Positions 28,668-38,643 of a stretch of 64,000 nucleotides of DNA are shown here, in pieces. The stretch lies in NCBI GenBank assembly GCA_900470095.1, contig UBZM01000024.1, positions 77,142 to 141,141 of the forward strand, given 5' to 3'. The position numbers were made by a program, and so were the translations under genes. Positions within the stretch are counted from its first letter, which is position 1, and the number at the start of each line of letters is the position of its first letter. The stretch comes from Hyphomicrobiales bacterium. GTDB lineage: Bacteria; Pseudomonadota; Alphaproteobacteria; Rhizobiales; Beijerinckiaceae. The notes under the pieces were generated by a model, which saw nothing but the letters and a program-made list of their open reading frames with translations, searched no databases and was not told the DNA's origin.

Positions 28668-28685
28668 CGTTCGTCTTGACGAACG
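28668..28685. terminator. Perfect 8-bp inverted repeat after the XRE gene (hairpin or operator)
   Basis: CGTTCGTC, TT, GACGAACG form an uninterrupted dyad followed by TTTCTCCC. As RNA it would fold as a 7-bp stem closed by a CUUG tetraloop, so it could be a weak terminator for the XRE gene. As DNA it could be a dimeric operator; a related half-site dyad (GCGAAC, 2 bp, GTTCGC) lies at 28719-28732. Confidence 0.45.
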
Positions 28686-28718
28686 TTTCTCCCGATAAAC
28701 GGATTTGAGCGCTTGACG

Positions 28719-28732
28719 GCGAACACGTTCGC
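28719..28732. promoter_or_regulatory. Second GTTCG-type dyad in the metK leader
   Basis: GCGAAC (28719-28724), AC, GTTCGC (28727-28732) form a 6-bp inverted repeat with the same GAAC/GTTC half-site as the palindrome 34 bp upstream. It overlaps a TTGACG word (28714-28719) that could be a -35 for metK. Confidence 0.35.
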
Positions 28733-28794
28733 TGCAAGAACGCTGCGCCCCGCACCGGCAGGGTCCGTGCTGGCGGCCACCAGCTTGCCCGTGC

Positions 28795-30018
28795 ATGAAG
28801 GATCCTTCGTCCGTGTCACGCCAGAACTACCTCTTCACCAGCGAGTCCGTTTCCGAAGGTCATCCTGACAAGGTTTGCGACCGGATTTCCGACGAGGTCG
28901 TCGATCTGTTCTTCAAGGAAGCCGTCAAGGCCGGGATGGATCCGTCCCAGGTGCGCGTCGCCTGCGAGACCCTGGCCACGACGAACCGCGTCGTCATCGC
29001 CGGTGAGGTCCGCACCTCGCTCGACGAGAAGGCGCTGAAGAGCAAGGTCAAGTCGGCAGCCCGCAAGGCGATCCGCGCGATCGGCTACGAGCAGGACGGC
29101 TTCCACTGGAAGAAATGCAAGATCGACGTGCTGCTGCACTCGCAATCCGCCGACATCGCCCAGGGCGTCGACGCCGCCGGCAACAAGGAAGAAGGCGCGG
29201 GCGACCAGGGCATCATGTTCGGCTATGCCTGCCGCGAGACGCCCGAGCTGATGCCGGCGCCGATCTACTACGCCCACAAGATCCTCGAAGTCCTGGCCAA
29301 GGCCCGCCATGCGGGTGAAGGTCCGGCTGCCAAGCTCGGCCCCGATGCCAAGAGCCAGGTCACCGTCAAGTACGAGAACGGCAAGCCGGTCGGTGTCACG
29401 CAGATCGTGCTCTCGACCCAGCATCTCGACGACACGCTGAGCTCTGCGGATGTCCGCAAGATCGTCGAGCCGCATATCCGCGAGACGCTGCCCGAGGGCT
29501 GGATCTCGAAGGACACCGTCTGGCACGTCAATCCGACGGGCAAGTTCGTGATCGGCGGCCCCGATGGTGATGCCGGCCTCACCGGCCGCAAGATCATCGT
29601 CGACACCTATGGCGGCGCCGCCCCGCATGGCGGTGGTGCGTTCTCCGGCAAGGATCCGACCAAGGTCGATCGTTCGGCTGCCTATGCTGCGCGCTACCTC
29701 GCCAAGAACGTGGTTGCCGCCAAGCTCGCCGAGCGCTGCACGATCCAGCTCTCCTACGCCATCGGCGTTGCCAAGCCGCTCTCGATCTATGTCGACCTGC
29801 ATGGCACCGGCAAGGTCGACGAGGCCAAGCTCGAAAAGGCTCTGGGCGAAGTGATGGATCTCAGCCCGCGCGGCATCCGGACCCATCTCAACCTCAACAA
29901 GCCGATCTATGCGAAGTCTGCCTCCTATGGCCATTTCGGCCGGAAGGCCGGCCGCGATGGCAGCTTCTCCTGGGAGAAGACCGACCTGATCGACACGCTG
30001 AAGAAGGCCGTGGCCTGA
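28795..30018 (+). CDS. metK: S-adenosylmethionine synthetase
   Basis: MetK makes SAM from methionine and ATP. The 407-residue protein has the N-terminal [20 protein letters not shown] signature, the [12 protein letters not shown] hexapeptide region and the phosphate loop [19 protein letters not shown] near residue 280. SAM feeds MiaB and TrmB, both encoded in this cluster. No SAM-II or SAM/SAH-type leader is apparent in the 141 bp upstream, only two short dyads. A strong terminator follows. Confidence 0.97.
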   Translation: MKDPSSVSRQNYLFTSESVSEGHPDKVCDRISDEVVDLFFKEAVKAGMDPSQVRVACETLATTNRVVIAGEVRTSLDEKALKSKVKSAARKAIRAIGYEQDGFHWKKCKIDVLLHSQSADIAQGVDAAGNKEEGAGDQGIMFGYACRETPELMPAPIYYAHKILEVLAKARHAGEGPAAKLGPDAKSQVTVKYENGKPVGVTQIVLSTQHLDDTLSSADVRKIVEPHIRETLPEGWISKDTVWHVNPTGKFVIGGPDGDAGLTGRKIIVDTYGGAAPHGGGAFSGKDPTKVDRSAAYAARYLAKNVVAAKLAERCTIQLSYAIGVAKPLSIYVDLHGTGKVDEAKLEKALGEVMDLSPRGIRTHLNLNKPIYAKSASYGHFGRKAGRDGSFSWEKTDLIDTLKKAVA

Positions 30019-30063
30019 TCCAGCGCGGATGTTATGACGGGGTTCGGTCTACCGGATCCCGGA

Positions 30064-30091
30064 AAGGCCGGAGCGAAACCGCTCCGGCCTT
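30064..30091 (+). terminator. Rho-independent terminator after metK
   Basis: AAGGCCGGAGC (30064-30074), loop GAAACC, GCTCCGGCCTT (30081-30091) is a perfect 11-bp stem followed by TTGCTTT. It ends the metK transcript 46 bp after the stop codon. Confidence 0.85.
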
Positions 30092-30125
30092 TTGCTTTCG
30101 CCGGTGACGACGGGGGTTTGGGATC

Positions 30126-30830
30126 ATGAGCGAAGAACGAGACCTGGAGAGAGATCTCGAGCGAGCCTTCTTCGGCCGGCGCAAGGGCAAGCCCCTGCGT
30201 GAAGGTCAAAGCGTGCTGATCGAGGGCACCCTGCCGCGACTGCGCCTGCCCGAAGGCGAGATCCTGGATCTGAAGGCGCTGTTCCCCAAGCCCGTCGAGG
30301 CGGTGCGGCTGGAAATCGGCTTTGGCGGCGGCGAACATCTGCTCTCCCGCATGCGGGAGAGCCCGGAGATCGGCTTCATCGGCTGCGAGCCTTTCGTCAA
30401 CGGCATGGCGAAGTTCCTGGCGGTGATCGAGCGGGAAGGCCTTACCAATATCCGGCTCTGGGATGGCGATGCAGCGCTGATGCTGCCGCGCCTGCCTGAA
30501 GGCGGCCTCGATGCGATCGACCTGCTCTATCCCGACCCCTGGCCGAAGCGCAGGCAACGCAAGCGCCGTTTCGTCTCGGAGCGGACGCTCGCCCTGTTCG
30601 CCCGGGCGCTGAGGAAGGGTGGGCGTTTCCGCTTCGCCAGCGATATCGACGATTACGTCGGCTGGACCTTGTCCCGGCTGCTGCACTCACCCGATTTCGA
30701 CTGGGCCGACACGCGCGCCGACGACTGGCGCCAACCCTATCCGGGCTGGATCCGCACACGATACGAGGCCAAGGCGATCGCTGCCGGGCGCGTGCCGAGC
30801 TATCTCACTGCACGCCGTCGCGCATCCTGA
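30126..30830 (+). CDS. trmB: tRNA (guanine-N7-)-methyltransferase
   Basis: TrmB methylates G46 of tRNA using SAM. The 234-residue protein has the SAM loop LEIGFGGGEHLL and the family motif DLLYPDPWPKRRQRKRRFV, followed by GGRFRFASDIDDYVGW. It lies 107 bp past metK, downstream of that gene's terminator, so it is probably transcribed independently or by readthrough. Its last 26 bp overlap the convergent DUF2336 gene. Confidence 0.95.
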   Translation: MSEERDLERDLERAFFGRRKGKPLREGQSVLIEGTLPRLRLPEGEILDLKALFPKPVEAVRLEIGFGGGEHLLSRMRESPEIGFIGCEPFVNGMAKFLAVIEREGLTNIRLWDGDAALMLPRLPEGGLDAIDLLYPDPWPKRRQRKRRFVSERTLALFARALRKGGRFRFASDIDDYVGWTLSRLLHSPDFDWADTRADDWRQPYPGWIRTRYEAKAIAAGRVPSYLTARRRAS

Positions 30831-31893
30831 GGAAGCCGAGGACGCGCTGCGCCGTCACCGGCGTCAGGTTGCGGAAGTTCTGCCGGGCCCGCTCGACCGC
30901 CGGTGCCGATTTGCCATCGCCCTTGCGCAACGTGATCAGCGCACGGGTGGTCTCCCAGGACCAGCCGAGCCCCCGGCCGACGAGCAGCACGGCATCGCGA
31001 TCGGGACCGAGGATGATCTGCTCCGTCGCCTGCAGGCCGAGCCTCGCCAGGATGGCAACGCCGCAGATGGCGTGTTCGATCGCGCCCGAAGCGGCGAGCT
31101 CGGCGACCTTGGCCTCGTCCAGCTTGCCCTCATCATGGAAGGCCTTGATATCGGCCAGCGCGGCGCTGAACTTGCCGAGATCGTCCTGAAGCTGGTCTTG
31201 CGAGGCGACCGCATCGGCGCTGCGCTCGACAGCGCGATCGACGGCACCGCCCATCGCCGGCTCGAACGTCGCGGCGAGCCTGCGGCGAGCCGAGTTCTTC
31301 GCAGCCAGTGTCAATTGCTCGACCAGCTCTGCCGGGATGTCGCTCCGGCTTCCCAGCGTCGCCTGCAGGCCGTCATCCTGGACTGCCCGCATCACCAGCA
31401 CGCCCATGCCGTGCCGCGAGAAGCGGGCGGTCTGGTTGGCCGCAACCGCATGGGTCACGACACGGCCGCCCCGCAGGATGAGGAAATCCGTGACCGGTTC
31501 GGCAAGATCCGGACGCTCGGTGATCGCGAGCATATGATCGCGCCCCTTTGCGGCGGAGATCGCAACCAGATCCTGATCTGACAGCACGGGCGAGCCGACC
31601 AGAACCGGGCGCGCAACCGCGATCTCATCGAGCGCAAGCTGCCGCACCACGCCGCCTGGCGCATTCGGCACGACGGACAGCCGTTCGGACAATTCGACAC
31701 GCGCGCGGGTTTCGATGGCGCGGGCCAGCCTGCCGATCACCACGTCGAAGACGCTGATCTGGTCGTCGCCCATTGTTGCGGCCGTGCTGACGAAGAGATC
31801 GGTCAGGCGCATCAGGATCTGGACGCGCTCGTCGCCCGAGCCACGCGACATCGTCGCTTCAAGATCACGCAACAGCGCGCTGACCGAACTCAT
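30805..31893 (-). CDS. DUF2336 domain-containing protein
   Basis: This 362-residue protein matches the alphaproteobacterial DUF2336 family: a helical, HEAT-like repeat protein with RLTDLFVSTAATMGDDQISVFDVVIGRL near the N-terminus, LALDEIAVARPVLVGSPVLSD in the first repeat and the RARQNFRNLTPVTAQRVLGF tail. No enzymatic motif or export signal is present, so a cytoplasmic interaction role is likely; function is unknown. It is inserted leftward between trmB and rimP, converges on trmB with a 26-bp overlap, and diverges from the rimP leader. Confidence 0.85.
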   Translation of the reverse strand: MSSVSALLRDLEATMSRGSGDERVQILMRLTDLFVSTAATMGDDQISVFDVVIGRLARAIETRARVELSERLSVVPNAPGGVVRQLALDEIAVARPVLVGSPVLSDQDLVAISAAKGRDHMLAITERPDLAEPVTDFLILRGGRVVTHAVAANQTARFSRHGMGVLVMRAVQDDGLQATLGSRSDIPAELVEQLTLAAKNSARRRLAATFEPAMGGAVDRAVERSADAVASQDQLQDDLGKFSAALADIKAFHDEGKLDEAKVAELAASGAIEHAICGVAILARLGLQATEQIILGPDRDAVLLVGRGLGWSWETTRALITLRKGDGKSAPAVERARQNFRNLTPVTAQRVLGFLRMRDGVQ

Positions 31894-32190
31894 AACGCAA
31901 CCTCTTTACGCACCATTAGCCGACGCTAGACGAGAAGAATGACCAGCCGGTTAGCGCAATTGCATAAAGCCGGGCGCGGAAAGGGCGCACCATTGCCGTT
32001 ACATGGCGTTCCTTTCGACACCCTGCTTCCTGCCAGGACAGCTTTGATCTTGCATGCCCGGCCGTTGCGGACTAAATAGCGACGCAACAGCTCTGGTTTC
32101 GGTGTAAGCCGATGATCAAGAGCGGGCCGGCCGGCCCGCTCTTTTTTGTTGGCCGCAAGCCCTGCCGGAGCGAAGGCAGGCAGTCCGAAC
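31894..32190. other. rimP leader / divergent intergenic region
   Basis: The 297 bp between the DUF2336 start and rimP hold a promoter-like pair on the plus strand (TTGCAT 32050-32055, 17-bp spacer, TAAATA 32073-32078), a GTTGCG/CGCAAC dyad around 32064-32088, and a strong terminator at 32118-32147. I can fold no tRNA here, although enterobacteria carry metY at this place. Confidence 0.45.
32118..32147 (+). terminator. Strong rho-independent terminator upstream of rimP (attenuator or small-RNA end)
   Basis: AAGAGCGGGCC (32118-32128), loop GGCC, GGCCCGCTCTT (32133-32143) plus T-tract to 32147 is a perfect 11-bp intrinsic terminator reading rightward. The nearest rightward gene upstream (trmB) ends 1.29 kb earlier and is separated by a leftward gene, so this terminator should act on a short transcript starting in the rimP leader. 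Confidence 0.85.
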
Positions 32191-32871
32191 ATGAACGAGC
32201 CGACAGCAGCAGATCAGGACAGACGCGTGGTGACCGAAAGCGGTGTGGCCGCGCGTGTCGCTGCCATCATCGAGCCGGCGATCATCGATCTCGGCTACAG
32301 GCTGGTGCGCGTGCGCGTCTCCGGCCAGAACGGTTGCACCGTGCAGATCATGGCCGAACTCCCGGACGGCACGATGACCGTCGAGGGTTGCGAAGCGGTG
32401 AGTCAGGCGGTTTCGCCGGCGCTCGACGTCGACGATCCCATCCAGGCCGCGTATCATCTCGAGGTGTCGTCGCCGGGGATCGACAGGCCGCTGGTGCGCC
32501 CGAGCGATTTCGCGCGCTGGTCCGGCCACCTTGCCAAGATCGACACGCACGAGCCGGTCGGCGGTCGCAAGCGCTTCCGTGGCATTCTGCGCGGCGTTGA
32601 GGGTGATACGGCCCTGCTCTCGCGCGACGATGCGAAGACCGAGGAAGAGCGCGACGTCGCGATTCCGATGAACGCCATTGGCGAAGCGCGGCTTGTTCTG
32701 ACCGACGCTCTGGTCACCGAATCACTGCGGCGGGGCAAGTCTGGCCTGCCGCCCGAGATGCCGCCGGCGGACGAGATCGCCAGCCCGAAGAAGGGCAGGG
32801 GCAAATCACTGGGACCGCGCCCGGGCACACAGCCCAAGCCGGCTCCGCAGAACGACAACGAAGAGGAGTGA
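32191..32871 (+). CDS. rimP: Ribosome maturation factor RimP
   Basis: RimP helps assemble the 30S subunit. The 226-residue protein (start 32191) has the N-terminal domain with [20 protein letters not shown] and the conserved [24 protein letters not shown] junction, then a C-terminal SH3-like domain to about residue 175. A Pro/Lys-rich tail of about 45 residues is added. It leads the rimP-nusA-rnpM-infB operon, and its stop overlaps a GTG 9 bp before the nusA start. Confidence 0.95.
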   Translation: MNEPTAADQDRRVVTESGVAARVAAIIEPAIIDLGYRLVRVRVSGQNGCTVQIMAELPDGTMTVEGCEAVSQAVSPALDVDDPIQAAYHLEVSSPGIDRPLVRPSDFARWSGHLAKIDTHEPVGGRKRFRGILRGVEGDTALLSRDDAKTEEERDVAIPMNAIGEARLVLTDALVTESLRRGKSGLPPEMPPADEIASPKKGRGKSLGPRPGTQPKPAPQNDNEEE

Positions 32872-32876
32872 GCGTC

Positions 32877-34466
32877 ATGGCTGTTAGCGCCAACAGGCTC
32901 GAACTGCTGCAGATCGCGGATGCCGTCGCCCGCGAGAAATCGATCGATCGGCAGATCGTCGTCGACGCGATGCAGGACGCCATCGCCAAGGCCGCTCGCT
33001 CGCGTTACGGCGCCGAGACCGACGTTCATGCCGAGATCAACACCAAGTCGGGCGAACTTCGCCTGGCGCGCCACCTGCAGGTCGTCGAGCAGGTCGAGAA
33101 TACCTCGACCGAGATCACGCTCGCCGAAGCCAAGCGCCACAATCCGGCAGCCCAGGTCGGCGACGTCATCTCCGATCCGCTGCCGCCCTTCGATTTCGGC
33201 CGCATCGCCGCTCAATCGGCCAAGCAGGTCATCGTGCAGAAGGTGCGCGAGGCCGAGCGCGATCGCCAGTATGACGAGTACAAGGATCGCATCGGCGAGA
33301 TCGTCAACGGCGCAGTGAAGCGCGTCGAGTACGGCAATGTCTTCGTCGATCTCGGCCGGGGTGAAGCCATCATCCGTCGCGACGAGATGATCCCGCGCGA
33401 GACCTTCAAGGTCGGCGACCGCGCCCGTGCCTATGTCTACGACGTGCGCCGCGAGCCGCGTGGCCCGCAGATCTTCCTGTCGCGCACGCATCCGCAGTTC
33501 ATGGCCAAGCTGTTCGGCCAGGAAGTGCCTGAGATCTATGACGGCATCGTCGAGGTGAAGGCTGTCGCCCGCGACCCGGGCTCGCGCGCCAAGATCGCCG
33601 TGATCAGCCGCGATTCCTCGATCGATCCCGTCGGCGCCTGCGTCGGCATGAGGGGCTCGCGCGTGCAGGCCGTCGTCGGCGAGTTGCAGGGCGAAAAGAT
33701 CGACATCATCCCGTGGTCGCCGGATGTCGCGACCTTCGTCGTCAATGCGCTGCAGCCGGCTGAAGTCGCGAAGGTCGTGCTCGACGAAGAGGCGGACAAG
33801 ATCGAGGTCGTGGTTCCCGACGAGCAGCTCTCGCTCGCCATCGGCCGCCGCGGTCAGAACGTCCGCCTCGCCTCGCAGCTGACCGGCTGGGATATCGACA
33901 TCCTGACCGAGGCCGAGGAATCGGAGCGCCGCCAGAAGGAATTCCTGCAGCGCACCGAGACCTTCATGAACGCGCTGAATGTCGACGAGACCGTCGGCCA
34001 GCTTCTGGCCTCGGAAGGCTTCCGCTCGGTCGAGGAGGTCGCCTATGTCGACCTCGCCGAACTCGCCTCGATCGAAGGATTCGACGAGGAGACGGCGGGC
34101 GAGATTCAGGCGCGTGCCCAGGAATACCTTGCGACGGTCGAAGCCGAGCTTGACGACAAGCGTCGTGCTCTGGGTGTCGAGGACGCATTGCGCGAAGTCG
34201 AAGGCATCACCACATCCATGATGGTCGCGCTCGGCGAGAACGATGTGAAGTCCGTCGAGGATTTGGCGGGCTGCGCGACCGACGATCTCGTTGGCTGGAC
34301 CGAACGCAAGGACGGCGAGAGCACACGCCATTCCGGCTATCTCGATGGGTTCGACCTGTCGCGCCAGGATGCCGAAGCCATCATCATGGCGGCACGCATC
34401 AAGGCTGGCTGGGTCGAGGCTCCCACTGAGGAACCCGAGGCCGATAGCGAAGCGGCCGAGGCCTGA
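32877..34466 (+). CDS. nusA: Transcription termination/antitermination protein NusA
   Basis: NusA binds RNA polymerase and nascent RNA, modulating pausing, termination and antitermination. The 529-residue protein has the N-terminal RNAP-binding domain (residues 1-130), an S1 domain (IGEIVNGAVKRVEYGNVFVD), two KH domains (with IGRRGQNVRLASQL in KH2) and two C-terminal acidic repeats up to residue 510. ATG 32877 is preferred because AAGAGGAG ends 8 bases before it; a GTG at 32868 would overlap the ribosome-binding site. Confidence 0.97.
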   Translation: MAVSANRLELLQIADAVAREKSIDRQIVVDAMQDAIAKAARSRYGAETDVHAEINTKSGELRLARHLQVVEQVENTSTEITLAEAKRHNPAAQVGDVISDPLPPFDFGRIAAQSAKQVIVQKVREAERDRQYDEYKDRIGEIVNGAVKRVEYGNVFVDLGRGEAIIRRDEMIPRETFKVGDRARAYVYDVRREPRGPQIFLSRTHPQFMAKLFGQEVPEIYDGIVEVKAVARDPGSRAKIAVISRDSSIDPVGACVGMRGSRVQAVVGELQGEKIDIIPWSPDVATFVVNALQPAEVAKVVLDEEADKIEVVVPDEQLSLAIGRRGQNVRLASQLTGWDIDILTEAEESERRQKEFLQRTETFMNALNVDETVGQLLASEGFRSVEEVAYVDLAELASIEGFDEETAGEIQARAQEYLATVEAELDDKRRALGVEDALREVEGITTSMMVALGENDVKSVEDLAGCATDDLVGWTERKDGESTRHSGYLDGFDLSRQDAEAIIMAARIKAGWVEAPTEEPEADSEAAEA

Positions 34467-34481
34467 GCCAGGGCACGCGTG

Positions 34482-35210
34482 ATGAAAAGGCCGGAAGCGG
34501 CGCGGCCCGCGCACAAGGACGGCCCTGAGCGCAGCTGCGTCGTGACCCGCATGGTCAAGGCGCCGGAGGATTTGATCCGGTTCGTGGTCAGCCCCGACGG
34601 GGTTCTCACGCCGGATTTGCGCCGCAAGCTTCCGGGCCGCGGCGTCTGGACGAGCCTCAGCGCGGCGACGGTCGCCGAGGCGATCAAGCGCAAGGCCTTC
34701 GAGCGCTCGCTCAAGACCAAGGTCACGATACCGCCTGATCTTGCGGTTATGATCGATGGCTTGATGCATCGCGACGCGGTCCAGGCGCTGGCCATGGCCA
34801 ACAAGGCGGGACTGGTTTCGTCCGGTTTTGCCAAGGTCGAGGCTTCTATTGGATCGGGGCGGCTCGCCGCGGTCATCGAAGCCAGCGATGGTGCCGAGGA
34901 TGGCCGACGCAAGATTGGACAGGCTCTCAGGCGGGTCGCGGCAGCGCGAGCCGAGGATGGGCTGAAGGTCCGAAACACACCTGTCGTCGCAGAATTCGCG
35001 GCGGCTGATTTGGAATTGGCGTTGGGGCGGTCACATGTGATACATGCGGCCCTTGCTCCGGGACCGGCGGCCGAGGGTTTCCTCTCCCGCTGGCGTCGGC
35101 TCGTCCGTTACCGGACGGGCGATGCCGGTGCGTTGGGCCCGGAAAGCCCGACGGATTTCGACGAGACAGACGAACACACGACCGAACCGGCAGGACCGAA
35201 AGCGGAATGA
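34482..35210 (+). CDS. YlxR/DUF448 RNA-binding protein with L7Ae-like C-terminal domain
   Basis: The 242-residue protein begins with a YlxR (DUF448, now called RnpM) domain: [20 protein letters not shown], then [13 protein letters not shown] second domain of the L7Ae/YlxQ-like fold follows (residues about 85-180, including [18 protein letters not shown]). Bacillus YlxR associates with RNase P RNA; the long two-domain form is normal in alphaproteobacteria. It lies between nusA and infB, with a 4-bp overlap into infB. ATG 34482 was chosen over a GTG three bases earlier. Confidence 0.9.
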   Translation: MKRPEAARPAHKDGPERSCVVTRMVKAPEDLIRFVVSPDGVLTPDLRRKLPGRGVWTSLSAATVAEAIKRKAFERSLKTKVTIPPDLAVMIDGLMHRDAVQALAMANKAGLVSSGFAKVEASIGSGRLAAVIEASDGAEDGRRKIGQALRRVAAARAEDGLKVRNTPVVAEFAAADLELALGRSHVIHAALAPGPAAEGFLSRWRRLVRYRTGDAGALGPESPTDFDETDEHTTEPAGPKAE

Positions 35211-38065
35211 GCGATACCAAAAACCCGGGCGACAAGACTTTGACGGTCAGCCCTCCGAAGACCCTGACGCTGAAGCGGCCGATCGAGCAGAGCACGGTTC
35301 GGCAAAGCTTCTCGCATGGGCGCTCGAAGCAGGTCGTCGTCGAGGTCAAGCGCCGCGTCGGTGGGCCCGAAGTCAAGGAAGCGCCGGTGGCTCGCGCACC
35401 GCAGCCGGCCGTGCAGCCTGCTGCCCCGCGTCCGGTCGTACCACAGCCGGCCCCCGCGGCTCCGAAGCCGGGCGGCATGCTGCTGCGCACCCTTTCGGAC
35501 GACGAGAAGGATGCGCGTCAGCGCGCCCTGTCCGACTCGCGAGCCCGTGAGCTCGACGAGCGCCGTCAGGCCGAAGAGGAAGCACGCCAGCGCGCGCTTG
35601 TTGCGGAACGCGAGCGGGCCGAGCGCGAGGCGGCACTTGCCCGCCAGCGCGAGGAAGAAGAGCGCCGTCGTCAGGAAGACGAGCAGAAGCGTCGCGCCGA
35701 AGTCGCCGCTCGTCAGCGCGATGATGCTCAGGCCGCCCGTCCGGCAGCTCCCCAGCAGCCGCGTGAGCAGGTCTCGGCCCCGGCCCCATCGGCTCCGCCG
35801 CAGCAGCAGGCGCAGCCGTCCCAGCCTTCAACCTACGCTCCCGCCGCACGGCCCGCATCCGGCCCACGCGAGTTCGGTGGCGCCCGTCCGCAGATGCGCG
35901 ATGTAGGAGCCCGTCCGCCGCGGCTCGACTCGCGTCCTGCACGGGTCGACGCGCCGCGTCCGCCCCGTGCCGGTGATCCGAGCGCTCCCGCAGAGCCGGC
36001 TGTCGTCCGCCCGGCCCGCCAGGCCCCTTCGGCCGGCGCCCCGCGCAGCCGCCCCGATGATGGTGAGGCCAGGCCCGCGTTCCGTCGCCCCGGCGGCGCA
36101 CCCGGCGCTGCCAATCGCGGCGCGCCGACCCCTGCCCCGAAGACGCCCAAGGCCGGCGAGAAGCCGCGTGGCCGCCTGACGCTCTCGACCGCTACCGGCG
36201 GTGATGACGAGCGGACACGGTCGGTTGCAGCCTTCCGCCGCCGCGTCCAGCGCATGACCGGGCACCGTGCCTCGGACGTCGCCAAGGAACGCGTGATGCG
36301 TGAGGTGATCATCCCCGAGACGATCACCATCCAGGAACTCGCCAACCGCATGACCGAGCGTGGCGTCGACGTCATCCGCCTGCTGATGAAGCAGGGTGCG
36401 ATGCACAAGATCACCGACGTGATCGACGCCGACACCGCTCAACTGGTGGCCGAGGAAATGGGCCACACCGTCAAGCGCGTCGCCGAATCCGACGTCGAAG
36501 AGGGCCTGTTCGATACGCCCGACACCGATGAGATGCTGACGCAGCGTCCGCCGGTCGTGACCATCATGGGCCATGTCGACCACGGCAAGACCTCGCTCCT
36601 CGATGCGATCCGCCAGACTCATGTCGTGACCGGCGAAGCCGGTGGCATCACCCAGCATATCGGCGCCTATCAGGTGACGACGCCGACCGGCTCGAAGGTG
36701 ACCTTCATCGATACCCCGGGCCACGCCGCCTTCACGGCGATGCGTGCGCGCGGCGCCAAGGTGACGGATATCGTCGTTCTCGTGGTGGCGGCCGACGACG
36801 GCGTGATGCCGCAGACGGTCGAGGCCATCAACCACGCCAAGGCGGCCAAGGTTCCGCTGATCGTGGCGATCAACAAGATCGACAAGCCCGACGCCAACCC
36901 GGACCGCGTGCGCTCCGAGCTGCTGCAATACGAGATCCAGGTCGAGACGCTGGGCGGCGAGACGCTGGAAATCGAGGTTTCGGCCAAGACCGGCCAGAAC
37001 CTCGACAAGCTTCTCGAGGCTATCTCCCTGCAGGCTGAACTGCTCGATCTCAAGGCCAATCCCGATCGCGCTGCCGAAGGCACCGTGATCGAGGCGAAGC
37101 TCGATCGTGGCCGCGGCCCAGTCGCGACCGTGCTCGTCCAGCGCGGTACGCTGCGCACCGGCGACATCGTCGTGGCGGGCTCGGAATGGGGCCGCGTGCG
37201 TGCCCTGATCGGCGACACCGGTGCCCAGATCAAGGAGGCGCCCCCGTCGCTGCCGGTCGAGGTTCTCGGCTTCAACGGCACGCCTGAGGCCGGCGACCGC
37301 GTCGCGGTGGTCGAATCCGAAGCGCGTGCCCGCGAGGTCACCGATTACCGTGAGCGCCAGAAGCGCGACCGCATCGCGGCTCGTGGGGGTGGATCGGCAG
37401 CCGGACGCTCGCTCGCCGAGATGATGCGCGATCTCAAGGAAGGCGCCGGCCGCAAGGAGTTCCCGCTCGTCGTCAAGGGCGACGTGCAGGGTTCGGTCGA
37501 GGCCATCGTCGGCACGCTCGAGAAGGTCGGCAACGACGAGGTGCGCGCACGCGTCCTGCAGTCCGGTGTCGGCGGCATCACCGAATCCGATATCACGCTC
37601 GCCCAGGCTTCCGGCGCGGCCGTGATCGGCTTCAACGTGCGTGCCCACAAGGAAGCGCGCGAGGCGGCCGAACGGGCCGGCGTCGAAATCCGCTACTACA
37701 ACATCATCTACAACCTCGTGGATGACGTGAAGGCGGCGATGTCGGGCCTGCTGGCTCCGACCCTGCGCGAGACGATGCTCGGCAACGCCCAGATCCTCGA
37801 GATCTTCAACGTCTCGAAGGTCGGCAAGATCGCCGGCTGCCGCGTCACCGACGGCACGATCGAACGCGGCGCGAATGTCCGCCTGATCCGCGACAATGTC
37901 GTGGTCCACGAGGGCAAGCTCTCGCAGCTCAAGCGCTTTAAGGACGACGCCAAGGAAGTGGTTGCCGGCCAGGAATGCGGCATGTCCTTCGAGAATTATC
38001 AGGACATGCGCGCAGGCGACGTGATCGAGTGCTATCGCGTCGAGGAGATCAAGCGGACGCTGTGA
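35207..38065 (+). CDS. infB: Translation initiation factor IF-2
   Basis: IF-2 is the GTPase that delivers initiator tRNA to the 30S subunit. The long form (952 residues) has an IF-2-associated N-terminal segment ([20 protein letters not shown]), an approximately 300-residue Arg/Glu coiled region and Ala/Pro/Arg-rich linker, the IF2_N fold near residue 370, and the G domain with [20 protein letters not shown] and NKID. The C-terminal domains II-IV end with the fMet-tRNA-binding domain. Low-complexity linker codons are biased but match the operon. The start overlaps the YlxR stop. Confidence 0.97.
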   Translation: MSDTKNPGDKTLTVSPPKTLTLKRPIEQSTVRQSFSHGRSKQVVVEVKRRVGGPEVKEAPVARAPQPAVQPAAPRPVVPQPAPAAPKPGGMLLRTLSDDEKDARQRALSDSRARELDERRQAEEEARQRALVAERERAEREAALARQREEEERRRQEDEQKRRAEVAARQRDDAQAARPAAPQQPREQVSAPAPSAPPQQQAQPSQPSTYAPAARPASGPREFGGARPQMRDVGARPPRLDSRPARVDAPRPPRAGDPSAPAEPAVVRPARQAPSAGAPRSRPDDGEARPAFRRPGGAPGAANRGAPTPAPKTPKAGEKPRGRLTLSTATGGDDERTRSVAAFRRRVQRMTGHRASDVAKERVMREVIIPETITIQELANRMTERGVDVIRLLMKQGAMHKITDVIDADTAQLVAEEMGHTVKRVAESDVEEGLFDTPDTDEMLTQRPPVVTIMGHVDHGKTSLLDAIRQTHVVTGEAGGITQHIGAYQVTTPTGSKVTFIDTPGHAAFTAMRARGAKVTDIVVLVVAADDGVMPQTVEAINHAKAAKVPLIVAINKIDKPDANPDRVRSELLQYEIQVETLGGETLEIEVSAKTGQNLDKLLEAISLQAELLDLKANPDRAAEGTVIEAKLDRGRGPVATVLVQRGTLRTGDIVVAGSEWGRVRALIGDTGAQIKEAPPSLPVEVLGFNGTPEAGDRVAVVESEARAREVTDYRERQKRDRIAARGGGSAAGRSLAEMMRDLKEGAGRKEFPLVVKGDVQGSVEAIVGTLEKVGNDEVRARVLQSGVGGITESDITLAQASGAAVIGFNVRAHKEAREAAERAGVEIRYYNIIYNLVDDVKAAMSGLLAPTLRETMLGNAQILEIFNVSKVGKIAGCRVTDGTIERGANVRLIRDNVVVHEGKLSQLKRFKDDAKEVVAGQECGMSFENYQDMRAGDVIECYRVEEIKRTL

Positions 38066-38071
38066 TCCGTC

Positions 38072-38094
38072 GTGGCCGGGTTTGTCCCGACCAC
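38072..38094. repeat. REP-like GC palindrome A between infB and rbfA
   Basis: GTGGCCGGG (38072-38080), loop TTTGT, CCCGACCAC (38086-38094) pair except at one position. The sequence shares its core with the palindrome 39 bp downstream. Confidence 0.5.
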
Positions 38095-38132
38095 CTGACG
38101 ATGACGAGCGCACGCTCCTTCGCAGAACCTTG

Positions 38133-38165
38133 ACGTCATGGCCGGGCCGAGCCCGGCCATGACGT
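38133..38165. repeat. REP-like GC palindrome B between infB and rbfA
   Basis: ACGTCATGGCCGGGC (38133-38147), loop CGA, GCCCGGCCATGACGT (38151-38165) is a perfect 15-bp inverted repeat. Only TTCTA follows, so it is a poor intrinsic terminator but would form a very stable RNA hairpin between infB and rbfA. Confidence 0.65.
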
Positions 38166-38211
38166 TTCTACGATCCACGCTCATCCGGTCCGAGTCCGGA
38201 GATCGAGAACC

Positions 38212-38643
38212 ATGGCAAAACCAGCAAAACCTAGCGGCCCCTCGCAGCGACAATTGCGCGTCGGCGAACTAATCCGTCACGCACTGGCCGAGATGCTCGC
38301 CCGCGGCGACATTCACGACGACGTGCTGGCGAAGCATGTCATCACCGTGCCGGAGGTGCGCCTCTCGCCCGATCTCAAGCTCGCGACGGCCTACATCATG
38401 CCGCTCGGCGGCAACGACATCGCGCCGGTCCTGAAGGCGCTCGATGGTCACAAGCGCTATATCCGGGGCGAGATCGCCCATCGGGTGAACCTGAAATACG
38501 CGCCCGATATCCGTTTCCGTCAGGATGAGAGCTTCTCGGAGGCCGAGCGCATCGATGCGCTGCTCGATTCCGACACGGTGCGCCGCGACACGCTGCGCCA
38601 GCCCCTGAAGATCAACCAAGACGACCATCATGACGACGAATGA
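38212..38643 (+). CDS. rbfA: Ribosome-binding factor A
   Basis: RbfA is a KH-like 30S assembly and cold-shock factor that binds helix 1 of 16S rRNA. The 143-residue protein has [20 protein letters not shown] at the N-terminus, [17 protein letters not shown], and the family end [20 protein letters not shown]. It lies 146 bp after infB, across two REP-like palindromes, and overlaps truB by 14 bp. Confidence 0.96.
   Translation: MAKPAKPSGPSQRQLRVGELIRHALAEMLARGDIHDDVLAKHVITVPEVRLSPDLKLATAYIMPLGGNDIAPVLKALDGHKRYIRGEIAHRVNLKYAPDIRFRQDESFSEAERIDALLDSDTVRRDTLRQPLKINQDDHHDDE

Noticed and set aside
28654-28794. SAM-type riboswitch before metK
   Set aside because: I looked for SAM-II and SAM/SAH leader features and found only two short GAAC/GTTC dyads.
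31894-32117. Initiator tRNA gene before rimP as in enterobacteria
   Set aside because: No cloverleaf, T-loop or CCA-type end can be found in this leader.
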